This document shows, piece by piece, positions 1-12,593 of a DNA stretch of 64,000 bases. Origin of the DNA: Ulva prolifera (lineage: Eukaryota; Chlorophyta; Ulvophyceae; Ulvales; Ulvaceae); contig CM041201.1 in assembly GCA_023078555.1 (NCBI GenBank), forward strand, positions 501,213 to 565,212. The letters run 5' to 3'. The first letter of the stretch is position 1. Each line of letters starts with the position of its first letter. Below the pieces are notes generated by a model, which saw nothing but the letters and a program-made list of their open reading frames with translations, was not told the origin of the DNA and searched no databases. Position numbers and translations under genes: made by a program.

Positions 1-1
1 C

Positions 2-145
2 GACCGCAAGGCGATGGAGGGCCGGTTCAACAAGTTCCGCAAGACGCGCGAGGGTAAGAAGGTTTCGCCGTTCAGTAAGGACGCCGAGGCGGCGCGGCGG
101 GCAGTCACCGACAGCGCCGACTCCCAGCGCGTGGCCCTTGGGTAG
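2..145 (+). CDS. 3' end of an unidentified gene (partial)
   Basis: The window opens inside an open frame that runs from base 2 to a TAG at 143-145 (47 residues). The peptide is basic and hydrophilic, with the stretches EGRFNKFRKTREGKK and SKDAEAARRAV, and has high third-position GC like the exons of the recognised genes here. No start or splice acceptor is visible, so this is probably a terminal exon whose gene begins left of the window. I do not recognise a family from so short a piece. A GT inside GGTAGGTCG at the stop means the exon could instead splice just before it. Confidence 0.45.
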   Translation, partial: DRKAMEGRFNKFRKTREGKKVSPFSKDAEAARRAVTDSADSQRVALG

Positions 146-179
146 GTCGTTGTGATTGTACGGCGTTTGCAGGCCTGCG

Positions 180-181
<2 letters not shown>

Positions 182-229
<48 letters not shown>
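182..229. repeat. (TG)n microsatellite
   Basis: An uninterrupted run of about 24 TG units, just downstream of the first partial gene. The rest of 146-865 shows no convincing exon; it is the spacer between that gene and lipB. Confidence 0.95.
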
Positions 230-233
<4 letters not shown>

Positions 234-865
234 GTGCTGTGTGTGTTGGAATTGCAGGCCTGCGTGTAGTGTAGGCCAGCCCTTTGCTCCGTTTGCAGTT
301 CGACAGCCAGTTTTTTCCACCTTCATGAGGCGGGAGTGAGATGTAGAGTGCTAGTAGGTAGCCGTGACGTGTACAATGTGGGGGGGAGTATCTATGGAGT
401 GTGAGTGTGTTTTGGGGCGTGGTCCTGCAACACCGGGGCTGGCGTGTGGCAGGCGATATTCTGGCATCGACCTGGAGAGTTTAGTTGCGGCCAGCTCGGG
501 CCATGGGCATGCCCGGGCTATGGTTGGCTGACACCTGCTGTTCAAACACGTGAAGATGGAATTGCATCGCATCGTGTTGATGCCAGGACTGCAATCAGTG
601 CTCCGTGGATAGTGCCGACCATGCGGCTGCTTTTTCGGCTATTATGATGCTCGTGTGATGGCGGGGATCCTGAATCAAGCTCATTTTTCTCAATCTCCTT
701 TAACTTTGTGGCTCCCGTCGAGATCATGCATGTTTCGGTCCAGCACTGTGACGCTGCCCACAGCTATCTCCGCCGTTGCCCACGCCGCTGTAATCACATA
801 TTACCCGCACTTTGGATGTCTGTTCGTATCCTCTTGATGCCCCATCAGGGATATGTTGAGAGTCG

Positions 866-1743
866 ATGCAGACCTTGAGTTCAGGGAGGCATGTGCGCCT
901 ACAGAAGCGGGCCTTGTACCCGAGATCACAAAAGAATGTAGTGTTGTACGATCTGCATGACCGCACTGTGACGTACGAGCAGGCGTGGCAGTGGCAGAAA
1001 GAGCGTGCTCACGCCATCGCCAGTGGCGAATGTGCAGAGCAGGCGTTGTTGCTCCTGCAACACCCACCAGTATACACGCTCGGGACCAGAAGCACTTTAG
1101 ACAATGTCAAATTTGACACCGAGAGTCCTCCTCACCCCATCTTCCGGACGGAGAGAGGCGGAGAGGTGACATACCATGGCCCAGGGCAGCTTGTGATCTA
1201 CCCCATACTCGATCTCAGACAACACGGCAAGGACTTGCACGCATACTTGAGGCTGCTCGAAGACATCATAATAGAAGCTCTAGAGAAGGTGTCAGGAATC
1301 ACTGCCCACCGAGAGAAAGGATTAACTGGTGTGTTCTGCCAATGCGCAGCACACTGGTAATTTCTGGGAGCATGGCCATTCCACGAGCATGTGGCCTCGT
1401 TCCTGCCAGAAATTTGCGTCAATCTGCCGACATTGTGTGCATTGGTGCAGGTGTATGGGTGTCTACTGGGAAGATTGCTGCGATCGGAGTACGTGCCACA
1501 AGGTGGATCTCGTACCATGGAGCGGCGCTGAACGTAGATGTCAATCTACAACCATTTTCAGAGATCGTCCCGTGTGGGATACAAGACCGTGACGTGACCA
1601 GCGTGGTCAGGCATCTCAGTGAAGGCGGCAGCTGCATGCCACAACAGCAGCTCGTGACTGAGTACAGCCAGGCTCTGGTGCAGGCATTTGAGAAGCATTT
1701 TAATACCAGCGTGACGTCCGTAAGGCACAGCCTAGATGTCTGA
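866..1743 (+). CDS. LIPB: Octanoyl-[acyl-carrier-protein]:protein N-octanoyltransferase (LipB)
   Basis: LipB moves an octanoyl group from acyl carrier protein to the lipoyl domains of 2-oxoacid dehydrogenases and glycine cleavage H protein, the first step of lipoate assembly, usually in mitochondria or plastids. Two exons, 866-1328 and 1451-1743, joined across a 122-base intron (GTGTGT...GTGCAG), give 251 residues. Family landmarks are present in order: [17 protein letters not shown], then [18 protein letters not shown], whose reading crosses the splice and includes the catalytic Lys, then [10 protein letters not shown], then IVPCGI with the catalytic Cys. The ATG at 866 is the first one after an in-frame stop at 857. 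The first 24 residues are basic with no acidic residue, which would suit a mitochondrial presequence, but this is inferred. Length is normal for the family. Confidence 0.93.
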
Positions 1744-2232
1744 CTGTGCAAGTAGTAGCGATTTCATCCTAGGCACTAACTCCTCTGCTCATGCAGTCCC
1801 TGTACCTGCTTCCTGTCAAAGGAAGTTGTGCCTGGGCTTCAGGCTTTACGACAAGCCAGAGCAGTGCATATCTAATTCCATGTATGACTTCTGATCTGCA
1901 GCATCATCGAGACCGCTGAAAGCCGCATGCTGCGTTGTCACATTCGGAGTCGATGGTGTGCCACAGGCCAAGGAGTGTGTTACAAGGACGAAGCAAGGCA
2001 GGCAGGTAGCACCGCGAGAAACAACCAGGGGAACCGCACACCACGCAACAAGCCACACGCAGCACACACCAACACCCCCACGCAACGTCAGCACCTGCGC
2101 CGGCCACAGCCACACTGCCACACACACGACCACAAACACACACAAGCCTCCCACCCAACACCCACAAGCCCGCCCACCCCCGTCCGCACCCCGCCCACCA
2201 GCCAGGCGCAAGAGCCCTGAAAGCACAGGCAA

Positions 2233-2337
2233 CCAAGGAGTGTGCAGCCAAGGAGTGTGCAGCCAAGGAGTGTGCAGCCAAGGAGTGTGCAGCCAAGGAG
2301 TGTGCAGCCAAGGAGTGTGCAGCCAAGGAGTGTGCAG
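2233..2337. repeat. 15-bp minisatellite, 7 copies
   Basis: Seven head-to-tail copies of CCAAGGAGTGTGCAG, essentially identical. Because 15 is a multiple of three, all frames stay open through it and give pentapeptide repeats, which inflates open frames here. A single related piece (GGCCAAGGAGTGTGTTAC) lies near 1967. Confidence 0.95.
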
Positions 2338-2923
2338 GCCGGTGATCGACACTGCCGCCTCGTAACAGCTTCCTGGAGATGGTGCAACACGCACAACGCT
2401 GTCTGGGCTTTCCGACCAGGCTTTTCGCACATGCTGCACCAAATCATGACACCGTGCGCCAAACAGCCCTTCGCATGGACCGCACCGTAGCTCCGCTTCT
2501 GCTGAGGTCCGTGGCATGACCCAGGAGCATGACCGAGTCAGCCTTTGCCATCATAGCCACTGCATGATACAGCTGACTGCCCCACAACGAATGGGCCCCA
2601 CATCATCGCGGCCGTGTGCTCACAACGGTACAGTCAGAGGGCCGGGCAGCGTTGCGGGAGCTTCCCACTCCCACACCAGGCGCCACAGCCTCAGGGCTAC
2701 AGGGGCACCGCGCTACCGGCCCGTTGCAAGGCTGCTAGGGTTCCGTGATGTAGTGGACACATTGTGGGATTGCCGGAGAATTCCTTAACATGATCCCCCC
2801 TGCATGCCCGCTGCAAGCATGCTGCTGAACGCACACGCATCTCCACATGCACACACCCTGATGCCCCCCCGCATCTGGAACCTCCCCCTTTTCCCCGAAG
2901 CACCACACAACCTGGACCCTTGA

Positions 2924-2946
2924 CCCCCCCCCCCCCCCCCCCCCCC
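2924..2946. repeat. Poly-C run (23)
   Basis: A pure run of 23 C. Similar runs recur at 29373-29396 and 53000-53039; the last is just inside an intron. Confidence 0.95.
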
Positions 2947-3553
2947 AGGGCACTGCCATGGGCACATGCATGGGCATTCTTGCAAGAGGAATACGTCGTG
3001 AGATACAGCACAGCCGCACACGCGGCGTCGCAACTGCGATTCGTCAGGTGTGCACCGTGGTGGCACGGCGGGCAGCCGTCAGCAGCGGCGGCGGCATTGC
3101 ACCGTCGCCGCGTGCGCCCCCGGCGGCTGGTGCTGACGCGCCGCACGCTGCGTGCTGCGGTGGTCGCTGTTTCGTGCTGCCCCGACCCAGGCGCGGCCTT
3201 GCAGCATCCCCTGATCCCGTCGCCGCCCGAGTTGGCCACACGTGGCATACCCTTTCACGGCCCCGGCCTGGCCGCGGCTGCAAGGAGTGGGGAGCCGGTT
3301 TTCATCCGCCCACAGGCGCCAGGAGTTGCTATACACTTGCGCCCAGGCCACGCATGCTGAGGTGTGCTGAGTCGGGGCGCAGGATGCTTGTGTTGTATCT
3401 CTCGAGATAGCAGACGTATATGCCTGAACCCGTTCAATCTGGAGGAGCTTCTGTGACATGCTGTGTTGCGCGGCGTACGCGTGGTGACTACCTAGAGGTT
3501 GTGCAATTGCAATGTGTCTGTCGTCGACAGGGCAACTGTCCAAATCCAGCACC

Positions 3554-3583
3554 GCAGCTAGCGCAGTGCACCGCGCTAGCTGC
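3554..3583. other. Short perfect hairpin
   Basis: Arms GCAGCTAGCGC and GCGCTAGCTGC (11 bp, perfect) enclose an 8-base loop. No adjacent gene end explains it, so its role is unknown. Confidence 0.7.
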
Positions 3584-4729
3584 TGGCATCTGTGTACCGC
3601 GTGTATACCGGATTTTCCCATGGGAACCCTGTTTGGGTCGAAGCGCATGCGCAGATTCTGTCTCGGAGACGCTGCTCAGCTCGGGGAGGTCGATGATCGG
3701 GTATGACAGGACGCCATCCTAACACAACGATCGCAAGGCAATCGCACAAGCTCAGCGACCGAGCGACCGAGCGACAGTGCCAGATCACGATGTATCGGGA
3801 GTTCGTGACACAGCCATAGCCCTTCGCGATCGCGCACTGCTGCAGCGGATTGCACGTGAATCTGTCTACAGCGGATCTGTACATGTACTGGGTTTTAGCT
3901 TGACGCTGACTCGCGATCCCAGCGCGGCGCGGCCGGCCTGCAACGCACAAGACGTCCCCCGGGACTGGCCCTGGGCGCTACTGATGCTTTCCTGCGAGCA
4001 CTGCCGTGCAGCTGCTGGCAGAGTTGCGGTCACCGCGAGGTCAATGTGCTACAAGTTGCGGCGGCAACTCTCGGCCGCAGCTGCGTACGCGCCACGGATG
4101 ATGCCCCGTCATGTCGACTCCTGCGGGACCATAATGCTCACCTTCACGTGTCCGTCAATCGCAGCGATGCGCATCGCCTTTGGAGTCAGCAGTTCGCGAG
4201 CCTCTTTGGTATACTGGTGAGGTGAGGAAATGCCGGCATCGTTGTGGGCCATTTGGTTTTCTCACATACAAGGTATGAATTATATGGACTGCTCCAGCTA
4301 GATACCTCTCGTAATCAATTGAACCTGATTGGGAATGGCTGTCCGTAGCAGCTATGAAACATCATGTGAGCCGGTGATCGTTGAAAGGAAGGGGGTGCCT
4401 AAGCATCTGGTCCAGAATACTAGGTGCGCTGCTCCGTACTGCACTTCGTGTCCTCGTGACCCAGCGCACGCAGTTCCAGCAACAGCTACAGTGATGTGAT
4501 AAAATCCTGATGTGTTTCTATGGCCTCGCTAGTCGCGCTGATGTGAATCTCATGGCCGGCACCGGTGACTTCCTCGTGCTTGTCCCGGGCATTGTTCTCA
4601 GGGACCTGCAGAGGACCAGAACGGACGTGGCACAGTCAGCTGCTCCAAGCTTTGTTGTTTCCGTATGCATTTGGAGCAGTGATGGGTTCGTTCTCGCAAC
4701 CAATGGCCCATCTTCGAATGATGTTGCAG

Positions 4730-6165
4730 GACCTCGTTCATCGATGCCATCGACGTGCTGTGGCATGTCCTTGGAGCAGCCTTCGCGCTTTACGTCTTCA
4801 GGTGGCACTTCACCGAACAGGCTACTAGACTTCCAGGAGCTCGTGGCTTCGGCTGGTTTTTCAAATTCTTAACTTTCTGGGGATGGACGCTGCAAACAGT
4901 GCAGTACACATTGACAGCCATGTTTCTGTGCGTGCCAAGAGTGCGCTGACCTTCACCACCTTCGCTATTCAACTCCTGCGCTGAACTTCCCATAGTGCAT
5001 GCGTTCAAGCAATTCGCAGCTCATGTGTGACCTCCACTTGCACATTCCACACAATCCCCACACACATGCAGAAGACGAAATACTGGCCGACTCTCGCTCG
5101 TCTAGCAGATGACATCTCATGCGTGGCCTTCACAGTGGCTATGACGGTTTTCCTCCAGTTCTGGATGCTGCATTGGGTGACAGGTGGCATGGTGGAGCGC
5201 TCACAAGACCGCCCTCCTTGGCTTGGATTCGTGATGCACGTCGTGAATGGCATCCTTGCAGTTTCAGACGTCCTGATCTCCAATCCTCGCACATTCAGCC
5301 GGCGATCTCACATCATGCTCTTCAGCTTTGCTGGAGTGTATGGCACGTTCCTGGCTGCATGCAGGTATGCGCCACGCCGGGCAATCCACTTGCAACTGTA
5401 GCTATAAGAGCACAACCTGTTGTTACTTCCCGTCACATCCGAGCGTCCATTCTCTAGCATATCTATCGCCAGTGTTGCTCGTCTATCTGGTCCAGTCCAG
5501 CTGTGGGCCCTGGTCTAATTATCACAGTAGACTAGAGTCAGGCAAAGGCGCTGACAGACTGCAGGAAGGGAAGCTTGCAAACGTTGATCTCGGTGCACAT
5601 GACGCGATGCAATGGCGCAAGAGATCTCATGTGATGTGTTGACTGTGTGTCCACAGCATTCAAGCATGTGAACAAGCAGAGTGCACAACCAGAGTCTTCA
5701 TATCTTGCACCGTGGATATGCATGTTGTATATCTACTTTGTGAGTTCTGTTGTCGCGGTCGAGCTGTGGCACCACATAGTCCTTGGTGGCCGTTGCTCAT
5801 TCGCCACACGTTTGAGCAACTCAAGCTACAAAATTCCATCACTGTGCTCGATTCAAGTCTGCCTGCTTGGCTTGACAATTGCCCCTCCCCCAAACCGGAC
5901 TGACCTTTTGCATTGCAATTGATACAGGTACATGAACGAGAAGTATCCGTATCCATTCATGAATCAAGTGGACCCAGTCCTGGTATACTTTGCCATGCTG
6001 GTCATGAGCATGGCGGTGATGCACTGTATCAGCCTGGGCGGCAGAGCGTGGGCCTGGACCTGCGGGCGCATCCTCATCAAAGCAGACCTCCTGGAGGATG
6101 CCCCGTCCACCATCTCGCATACCAATGGCAAGCGTAGCAACGGCAAGACAAGCAAGCAATCGTGA
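4730..6165 (+). CDS. FAR-17a/AIG1-like multi-pass membrane protein (5' end unresolved)
   Basis: Three exons fit well: 4730-4931, 5072-5364 and 5928-6165 (stop TGA), with phases that agree. The protein has several hydrophobic helices and the layout of the AIG1/ADTRP family (PF04750), whose animal members are ER or plasma-membrane hydrolases of fatty-acid esters of hydroxy fatty acids. FKFLTFWGWTLQTVQYTL holds the Thr that is catalytic in animals, WLGFVMHVVNGILAVSDVL holds the partner His, and YMNEKYPYPFMNQVDPVLV is the usual segment after the fourth helix. A last helix and a hydrophilic tail rich in Lys, Ser and Asn follow. The first exon lies upstream; a donor GTATGC at 4663 would give the right phase but no ATG is obvious in that frame. 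Substrate specificity in algae is not known to me. Confidence 0.82.
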
Positions 6166-7577
6166 CGCCGCGCCCATCGCCTCCACTGCTGCGCTGCTTT
6201 CAGCATGTTCACATGCGGCCTGCCTTGCTGAACTCAGGATTGGTGTGCCTCAGGCAGATGGCAGAGGTCATAGCGAGGCCAGTTGGTTGGCTTGGTGTGT
6301 GGCCATTAGATTACGAGACGTGTACGAGTTCATGATGTTGTGCCCAGACATTAAACGGCGCCGTTGACTGTTTAGCACTTGTGCGGCTTTGTCCTTGCAC
6401 GTGCACATGCGGCTGAAGCCATCACCTGCAGCGGTCCGCGATGTGCAAAGACGTGTATGAAGTGAAGGTAGGGCGGCGCCTGTGTCTCTCGGCCCAGCAC
6501 AGGTGCTGCCCAAGAAAGATATGGTAAAATTCAGATGTAATATTCTATCACAGGTAAGAGGGCCGATCTCTGTGTAGGCAGCGGTGTTGTGCCTTCTGCG
6601 CCAGCGCATGACCGGATTTGAAGTTGCCTGAGTTCTTCACGTTGCCTGAAATTGTTCAGTAGCCGCTGCTGGTGATGAGGGCCCAGCATCTGTATGCTCC
6701 AGTAGGCATGTGTCAAACCTGTATGTGTGGACTTTCGTCTGTCCTTGATCCCTGTCGCCTAGCACTCGCTGACAGACCATCGGCTGCAGTAGGTACAATT
6801 GGGGGTTCACATGATATAGATGCTGGCTCTGTGTACATGTGAAACCTTGTGCTGCCGTGATAAGAGGTCATCAATGTGTGACGATGCCTGCGGACAACAG
6901 CTCGGATATGACGCTAGTGTTGTCTCCAGGTTTTGGACCGGACCAGGTCGCAGCATTTTTCTGCCCTGCTACCAACGCTGTCACCCAAAACAGCTCCACA
7001 GCATTCTCTATAAATGCATGCACCAGATGACGCCTACCATCATCTGTCTCGAATGTACTTCCAGTCGAGGTCACCGCAGCTGTGGCAGCGACCTGTGAGT
7101 GCTGCCAGGTTGCACTTGCCACCACTGGGATTGCACACACAGTCTTCATTCTCGCAGGAACTCGGACATTGGTTCTCTTACAGCGCTCGCAAAAGAAAAT
7201 TGAACTCGTTGGCAAAGACGAGAGTTGCTAGCACGCTCATAAGCAGGAGGCATTGCACTGCAACGGCTGGATCGCCACATCTCGACACAAGCCCGCCTCC
7301 GGCCCTAGAATCCACGCACTCGCAGCACCCTCGGCCCCCTGCATTACCCTCCCCAGGCCCCAGAAGTAGTAACTCCTGCCGCCTCCGTGCACCAGCGGCT
7401 GCCCTCAAAACTGCTCGCTCCGCCCGAGGCCGCGCAGCAGCGCTTCGCGGAACCCCCGCTTCTCACCCACCCCGCCTCGCGCCCACTCCTCGCACCCGCA
7501 CACCCCACCCCACCCGGCGCCGTCGCGTGCCTGCACGCATGCACCCCGCCGACGCCCCGGCCCCCGCGCACGGCCGT
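6166..7577. other. Spacer without a supported gene
   Basis: About 1.4 kb separating the 3' ends of the AIG1-like gene and the convergent ALDH12 gene. A minus-strand frame at 6871-7215 is open for about 110 codons but shows no domain. The last 300 bases are C-rich on the plus strand and contain only low-complexity frames. Confidence 0.5.
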
Positions 7578-10500
7578 TTACGACTGCTCCAGGGGGTGTG
7601 ACCCCGGCACGGGGCCAAAGTCCTCGATCACCTCCCGGTGGCACGACCACACAAGCCGGATCGCCTCCGGCGTGCCGATGCCCGCGCCGCGCGGGTCCCC
7701 GGCCGGCCCGAACCAGTGGTTCTGCGGCGCGCCCGTCGTGCGCGCGCGCATACCGACGTACGTCGTGCCGTTGACCGTGCCGGCGAGCATGCGCTGCACG
7801 AAGCGCACGTCGTTTGACACGACCGCCGCGGTGAGGTGCGCGTCCATGCGCTCACACGCCTCGAGCACGAGGGCCTCCTCGTCCGCGGCGTACTCCGTGA
7901 TGACGGTCAGGGGGCCGAAGATCTCGGTCGTCGCGGTCTCGAAGGCGCCGGGCTTCAGCATCTCGCGGAGGGGCACCTTGACGGCCGTCGGCTCGATGGC
8001 GCCGTAGCAGGCGGGGATGCTGTGGTCGCCGCCGGAGAGCTCCTTGCCGCCCCAGAGCAGCTCCGCGCCTGCACACACACGAGCGCTCGGCCACCGAGGC
8101 GCAATACACTTTTGGAAAGTGGTGGGGGTGCAGAGTTCGTTGGTCTACCGCATGGCGCACCGCACCTGTTGCAGCGGGAGCAACCGAAACAGGTTTCACG
8201 TGCGCCAGAGGCAGCTCGTTGGCGGATGTGACAGGGGGCATGCCCCACAGCAGATGTGGTGGCAGCCACGTCGCAACGTCCTTGGCCAAGTGCCACAACA
8301 ACATACACACGCCCACAGCGCTGCGCCACGGCCCAAGGAAAGCAGGCCGCACACGCGCTGGCGACACGTAATATGGAAAGCATGGACACATGGCGTTACG
8401 CAGAGGCCGCCTGGCGGCAGGGGCCAGCGAGGCTGTCCAGAGGCAGGGGGCTGCAACGCACCCGGGATCTTGAGGAGGTTATCCACGTGCTCGAGCATGC
8501 GGGCCGTGGTGACCGTGATGACCGGCCCGACCGTGAGGTCGTCCATCGAGCGGCTGCGCGCGCGGTCGCCGAACCGCTGCAGCAGCTCCGACGCGCCCCA
8601 CGCCTCATGCATGAACATGATGCTCTGCGCGGAGCACTTCTGGCCACTGCAGGCGTACGCGTCCTGGTCGCACTGCCACGCGACGTACTCCACGTCCTGC
8701 ACGTCCGGGCCGAGGATCTTCCAGTCGAAGCCCGCGTCCTCGAGGTACACCTTGCCTCGGGTGTCGGCCGCGAGCTTCTCCGCTACCCGCTGGCTGCCTT
8801 CACACACACCACACGTTCTTCCAAAGGAGTCGGGGGTCGCCTCATTGACACGTCGGGGCTGTCACCGCACAGCTGGAGTCAGAAAGTGTCGAGGGTGATG
8901 TGTGATCATGCCCGGAGACGGACTACTGCTGCACATGCCTCGCAGCTGGAGAGGCGGCCTGCTGTGGGGTACGATCGAGCCCGTGGCGACATGAGCTCAT
9001 CGTATCTCAAGCGTCTTCGACTGCACCACAGAGTGGTGGCCTTCTGCCAAATCCCCAGTGATGTGCACAAGACATGCCTGGTGGACAGGGCCGCGACACA
9101 AGGACCACGTGTGCGCTTCACAGTCAATGAAGTATTCAAATCGAGCGATTGGAGACACTACGGTCGTCTGAGGGGGGTTTCCAGGTGGCTTACCCCTTCA
9201 GCATATGTGGTCCCGTTCACTCGGAGTTTTCAATGTCCAGTAGGATACTGCTCAGTAAATTCAGGTTGACTTTACTTCACACTGCAGCGCTGTGCTGCAG
9301 CTGCCCCCTCGAGAGGTTCAGCAGCAGCCGCGGCCACTGGCAGCGGAGGTCCGCCGTGGAGGTGTGCTCACACACGCCGCCGCATCGTGCAGCGCCGAAC
9401 CGCAGCGCACAGGCACACACATCGCCCGCATGGAACACGCGGCAGTGTGGATCGGCACGGGGGTGGCACCTGTGAAGAGCGTCGACCGGGGCTTCGCCTG
9501 CTCGAGGATGTGGCCCATGGTGGCGCCGGGCCCGTGGAGCAGGTCGACGTCCGTCGCGGGCATGCCGCACTCGATGAGGAGCCGCACGAACTGCTCGATC
9601 ACGAGGCTCACGCGGTGGTCGACGTGCAGCAGGGGCTTGTTGCCCATGTAGAGGGCGCCCATGAGCTGCAGCACGGGGATCTCGAGGGGAAAGTTGAAGG
9701 GCGTGATGAGGCCGACGGGGCCGTACGGCCACCGCAGGCCGTTGCTGCTCTGGCCGGCGTGGTCGCCGGATACCTTGAAGCCCCGGGCCATGAACCTGAC
9801 CTGCAGCATGACTACCAGATGAGAGCGGTGGCAAGAGCAGGACTTCTTTCTTGAAGCTTGAAAACTTGAGGAAGTGGTGCAGGTGCAACATCCATAGGCT
9901 CTGCGGTGTGGCCTGTCACAGTGACGGCCGCGCCTGTGGAGCCTCTGTTTGGAAACGGAAATCGGTGTGATGGGCAGCTGTCCTACAATTTACTGTGCCT
10001 GAGGGGGGGTGCGACTGAGTGACGGGGCTGGTTGATCCTGGCGCTGATCGCCTGTGAATTGACCTGGCCAAATCCTTGCAGTGATTTTGCCAGAGAGATG
10101 TTGCCGCAAGTCATGCTGGCATGCGATTCGGATTTGAATGTAAGCACGTTGCAGCACCTGATCGCCACAGAAGTTTTCCAAGAACCGGGTGGTCACAACC
10201 ACTTCGCCACGAGCTTGAGCGTAGCTCTTTGGGGAAGTCCGCTGTATGAGCCTGGCAAAGAAGTCAAGCACTTCTGGCTTTCGCATCTCTTCTGCGACTT
10301 TGAAGGTGACATCTCCGTACATGCAATACCTACAGGATATATAGGGTGTTGAAGTTGCTGATGGTTAGCTACTTCAGTGCAAGTCCCTACAGCAATACCA
10401 ACTGCTGCCGGCCATACCGCTCGGCTTGCAAACGAGGATCATTGATGTCAACACAGTTCATTCAGGTGCGAGCTCGTGTGCATTGTGCAACGATGCGCTC

Positions 10501-11147
10501 AGCAGCAGGTTCGCTTCTGAAAGCCAGCAGTGCCCACAAAAGACTGGGATGATCAATTTAAACCGATATAAGCGCGTGTCTTTCGATGATCACGGCATCT
10601 TGCAACATTGTACCCAGGCCATGCATCTTTGGGACTTTGACCAGCACTGCCACGCGTCTGGACGTTGAAGGTCAGCACTGCCAGAACAGCTGAAGCTTCC
10701 TGATCTAATGTTTCATTGCGCATTGTCTACCCTGTACTCTGATCTCGGATCATGATTCCCTGGCCGCGACTGCCTGGTCTACCAGATTGAGGACAGGCGC
10801 ATGCGCCTCCGCGCCAACACGCCCTTCCACGAATGTTGACGCTCCAAAAGGATGAGGAAGTACCTTTCGGGATTCTTGTACGGGTTGTGTAGACCGCTCT
10901 TTGGGACGGACTTCAGGCTATCGATGAATGGCTGTGCCTCATCTGGTTGCGTGTCTGGCACACGAATGAAATCCTCGCCGCTCATTGGGCAAGGAATTGT
11001 TTTACTCGATTTTGGCAGAGTCCACTGGCCATTCACTGCACTTGAAGCCGTCTTTGTGGAGTCGCGTGCGAAATTGAAATTTAGAAGTGGCGCTTGCTGG
11101 CTGACGCTGCCGATACTTGGATTGACGACAGCATGACGATGTAACAT
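7578..11147 (-). CDS. ALDH12A1: Delta-1-pyrroline-5-carboxylate dehydrogenase, plant ALDH12 type
   Basis: P5CDH oxidises pyrroline-5-carboxylate/glutamate semialdehyde to glutamate with NAD+, the second step of proline breakdown in mitochondria. Five exons on the minus strand, 10864-11147, 10158-10329, 9470-9800, 8462-8797 and 7578-8068, join in frame to 537 residues, close to the roughly 550 of plant enzymes. Plant-type signatures appear in order: GLHNPYKNPERY, LDFFARLIQRTSPKSYAQA, RWPYGPVGLITPFNFPLEIP, LEDAGFDWKILGPDVQDVEY, the active-site segment YACSGQKCSAQS with the catalytic Cys, TEIFGPLTVITEY and NHWFGPAGDPRGAGIGTPEA. The ATG at 11147 gives a Ser/Thr/Arg-containing N-terminus that could be a mitochondrial presequence, though another short upstream exon is possible. 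The third intron (8798-9469) contains a dispersed repeat. Confidence 0.95.
9180..9270 (+). repeat. Dispersed intronic repeat, copy 1
   Basis: This stretch and 39532-39623 resemble each other over about 90 bases, sharing GCATATGTGG, GTGTCCAATAGGATAC-like and TTTACT-GCTTCAC blocks at roughly three-quarters identity by eye. Both copies lie inside introns (here the third intron of ALDH12, antisense to the gene). Family unknown. Confidence 0.6.
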
Positions 11148-12593
11148 TAGATATCACATGAAATGAAGCGTGCCTAAATTGTACGCTTGGGCTTGGTTGG
11201 ATCCCGACAGTGCCGTCGGGTCGTGGACTGTCGCCCAGCTTGACGCAGAGCGCAACGTTTGAAACACAGTCTGCAAGCCCACATGGGCCAATTTCGATCG
11301 TATCATTTCTGATTTGCTACACTACTTAAATTTGCACAACAGTTACAATGCTACGACCACTAGCCAGCCCGTAGCATAGGCTTATTGCACTCGGCTATTA
11401 CACGCTAGATCTGCGTAGAAAAGGACAGAGTTGACCTACGTCCAAATGGCTTGTTTGCTGCACAATTCATCAACTTGGTACGTAGCTGTTCGGTCTTTTG
11501 GTGGGGACCAAACCACAAAGTCAGGCCTATGGCGCCCAGCAGGTCTCGTCCATCAGTCGCGAACTCCCCCGATAAGTAGCGCTTTTCATCCGTGCCCTTG
11601 ACGCCTGTCCTAGTTCAGTCCACATGGGCATTGACAACAGCGACTGATAGGCTTGAGACTGAGCTCGAAATATGACATGGTGTACTGCTGAATCTCCACC
11701 TGCTGTGCACATCTGCTTGACAAAGCAAATGGATTGCCACGATCCAGCGTGCGAGAGCATTAATTGCAATTGCAATTGCTTTATGTAAATGATAAATAAG
11801 AAGATGAAGCAGGCATATGGGAAACCCCTGCGTCGCAAACGGGTCAGCTAAAGGGCCATGTCACACATTGCTCGCATCCCCATCAGAAACCGGCATCAAC
11901 TCTGGGGGTATCGCATGGAAGAGACGTGGGCGTGCACCACACATTTTCAAGGTCCTGTTATGTTCCTGCGAGGTGCTTCATGCATGATCATATCCCATTC
12001 ATCACTTCCCTGCTGCTCTCATGTCTGTCCTGTCAATGCAATGGACTCCACTGTCACCAGCTTGCACTCGGCGTCACCGGAAAACGGAGCTCTCTGCTTC
12101 ATATCGCAGGCGCGCCTTCAGCGATCATTGTGTGCATTATTCTGTTGTTGGTGCTGTGGGTCCTTGTGGTATATGTCATCCATATGTACACCGATGCATG
12201 CCTCCGGCAGTGCTCGATTGCAAACGCAGTGTGATAGCCGCCGGAAAAAAAACAATCATCTTGATGTGTGTGTCCGTGTGCATTACCAACGATTTGCCTC
12301 CGCAGCCGCTCCAGCACACGATTGATTGTACTCTGATTATCAACATGCAATGTTGCCTGAGATGACCAGTGTGCAGCGCCCCTTCTGCTGATAAGCAGTG
12401 TGCCTTGGACGTCCCGTACATCATGTGCACGCTCATCCATCAAGCCTCGCAGTGGCAATTCTACACCCTGGATGTTGCATTCCAGCTCTCAGGGCCCCCA
12501 CACATCAAGCACCACAGCCACACCACGGCCAAACCACATACTTCAGGCAGCAGTCGCAGCTCCCTCTACAATGGTATTGTTGTGTGTTCGCCC
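11148..12593. other. Spacer without a supported gene
   Basis: About 1.4 kb between the 5' end of ALDH12 and the 3' end of secreted-family gene C, both on the minus strand. It should hold the ALDH12 promoter. It is more AT-rich than the exons, with short open frames only and no recognised element. Confidence 0.55.

Larger units (their letters stand above)
1744..4519. other. Spacer without a supported gene
   Basis: About 2.8 kb between lipB and the AIG1-like gene. It holds a 15-bp minisatellite, a poly-C run, a short hairpin, and overlapping frames on both strands near 2.9-3.4 kb and 3.8-4.2 kb that have no recognisable domain or clear splice structure. One plus-strand frame near 3.24-3.35 kb reads GIPFHGPGLAAAARSGEPVF, faintly like a filamin-repeat strand, but nothing around it supports that. 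A poorly conserved gene cannot be excluded. Confidence 0.5.

Noticed and set aside
2233-2337. Possible CRISPR-like array
   Set aside because: Units are directly adjacent with no spacers, and the genome is eukaryotic; it is a minisatellite.
2920-3360. Plus-strand frame with a faint filamin-repeat look
   Set aside because: One short motif only, frame opens in a poly-C run, and two other frames are equally open.
3079-3648. 189-codon minus-strand open frame
   Set aside because: Mixed composition, overlaps plus-strand frames, no domain, no splice support.
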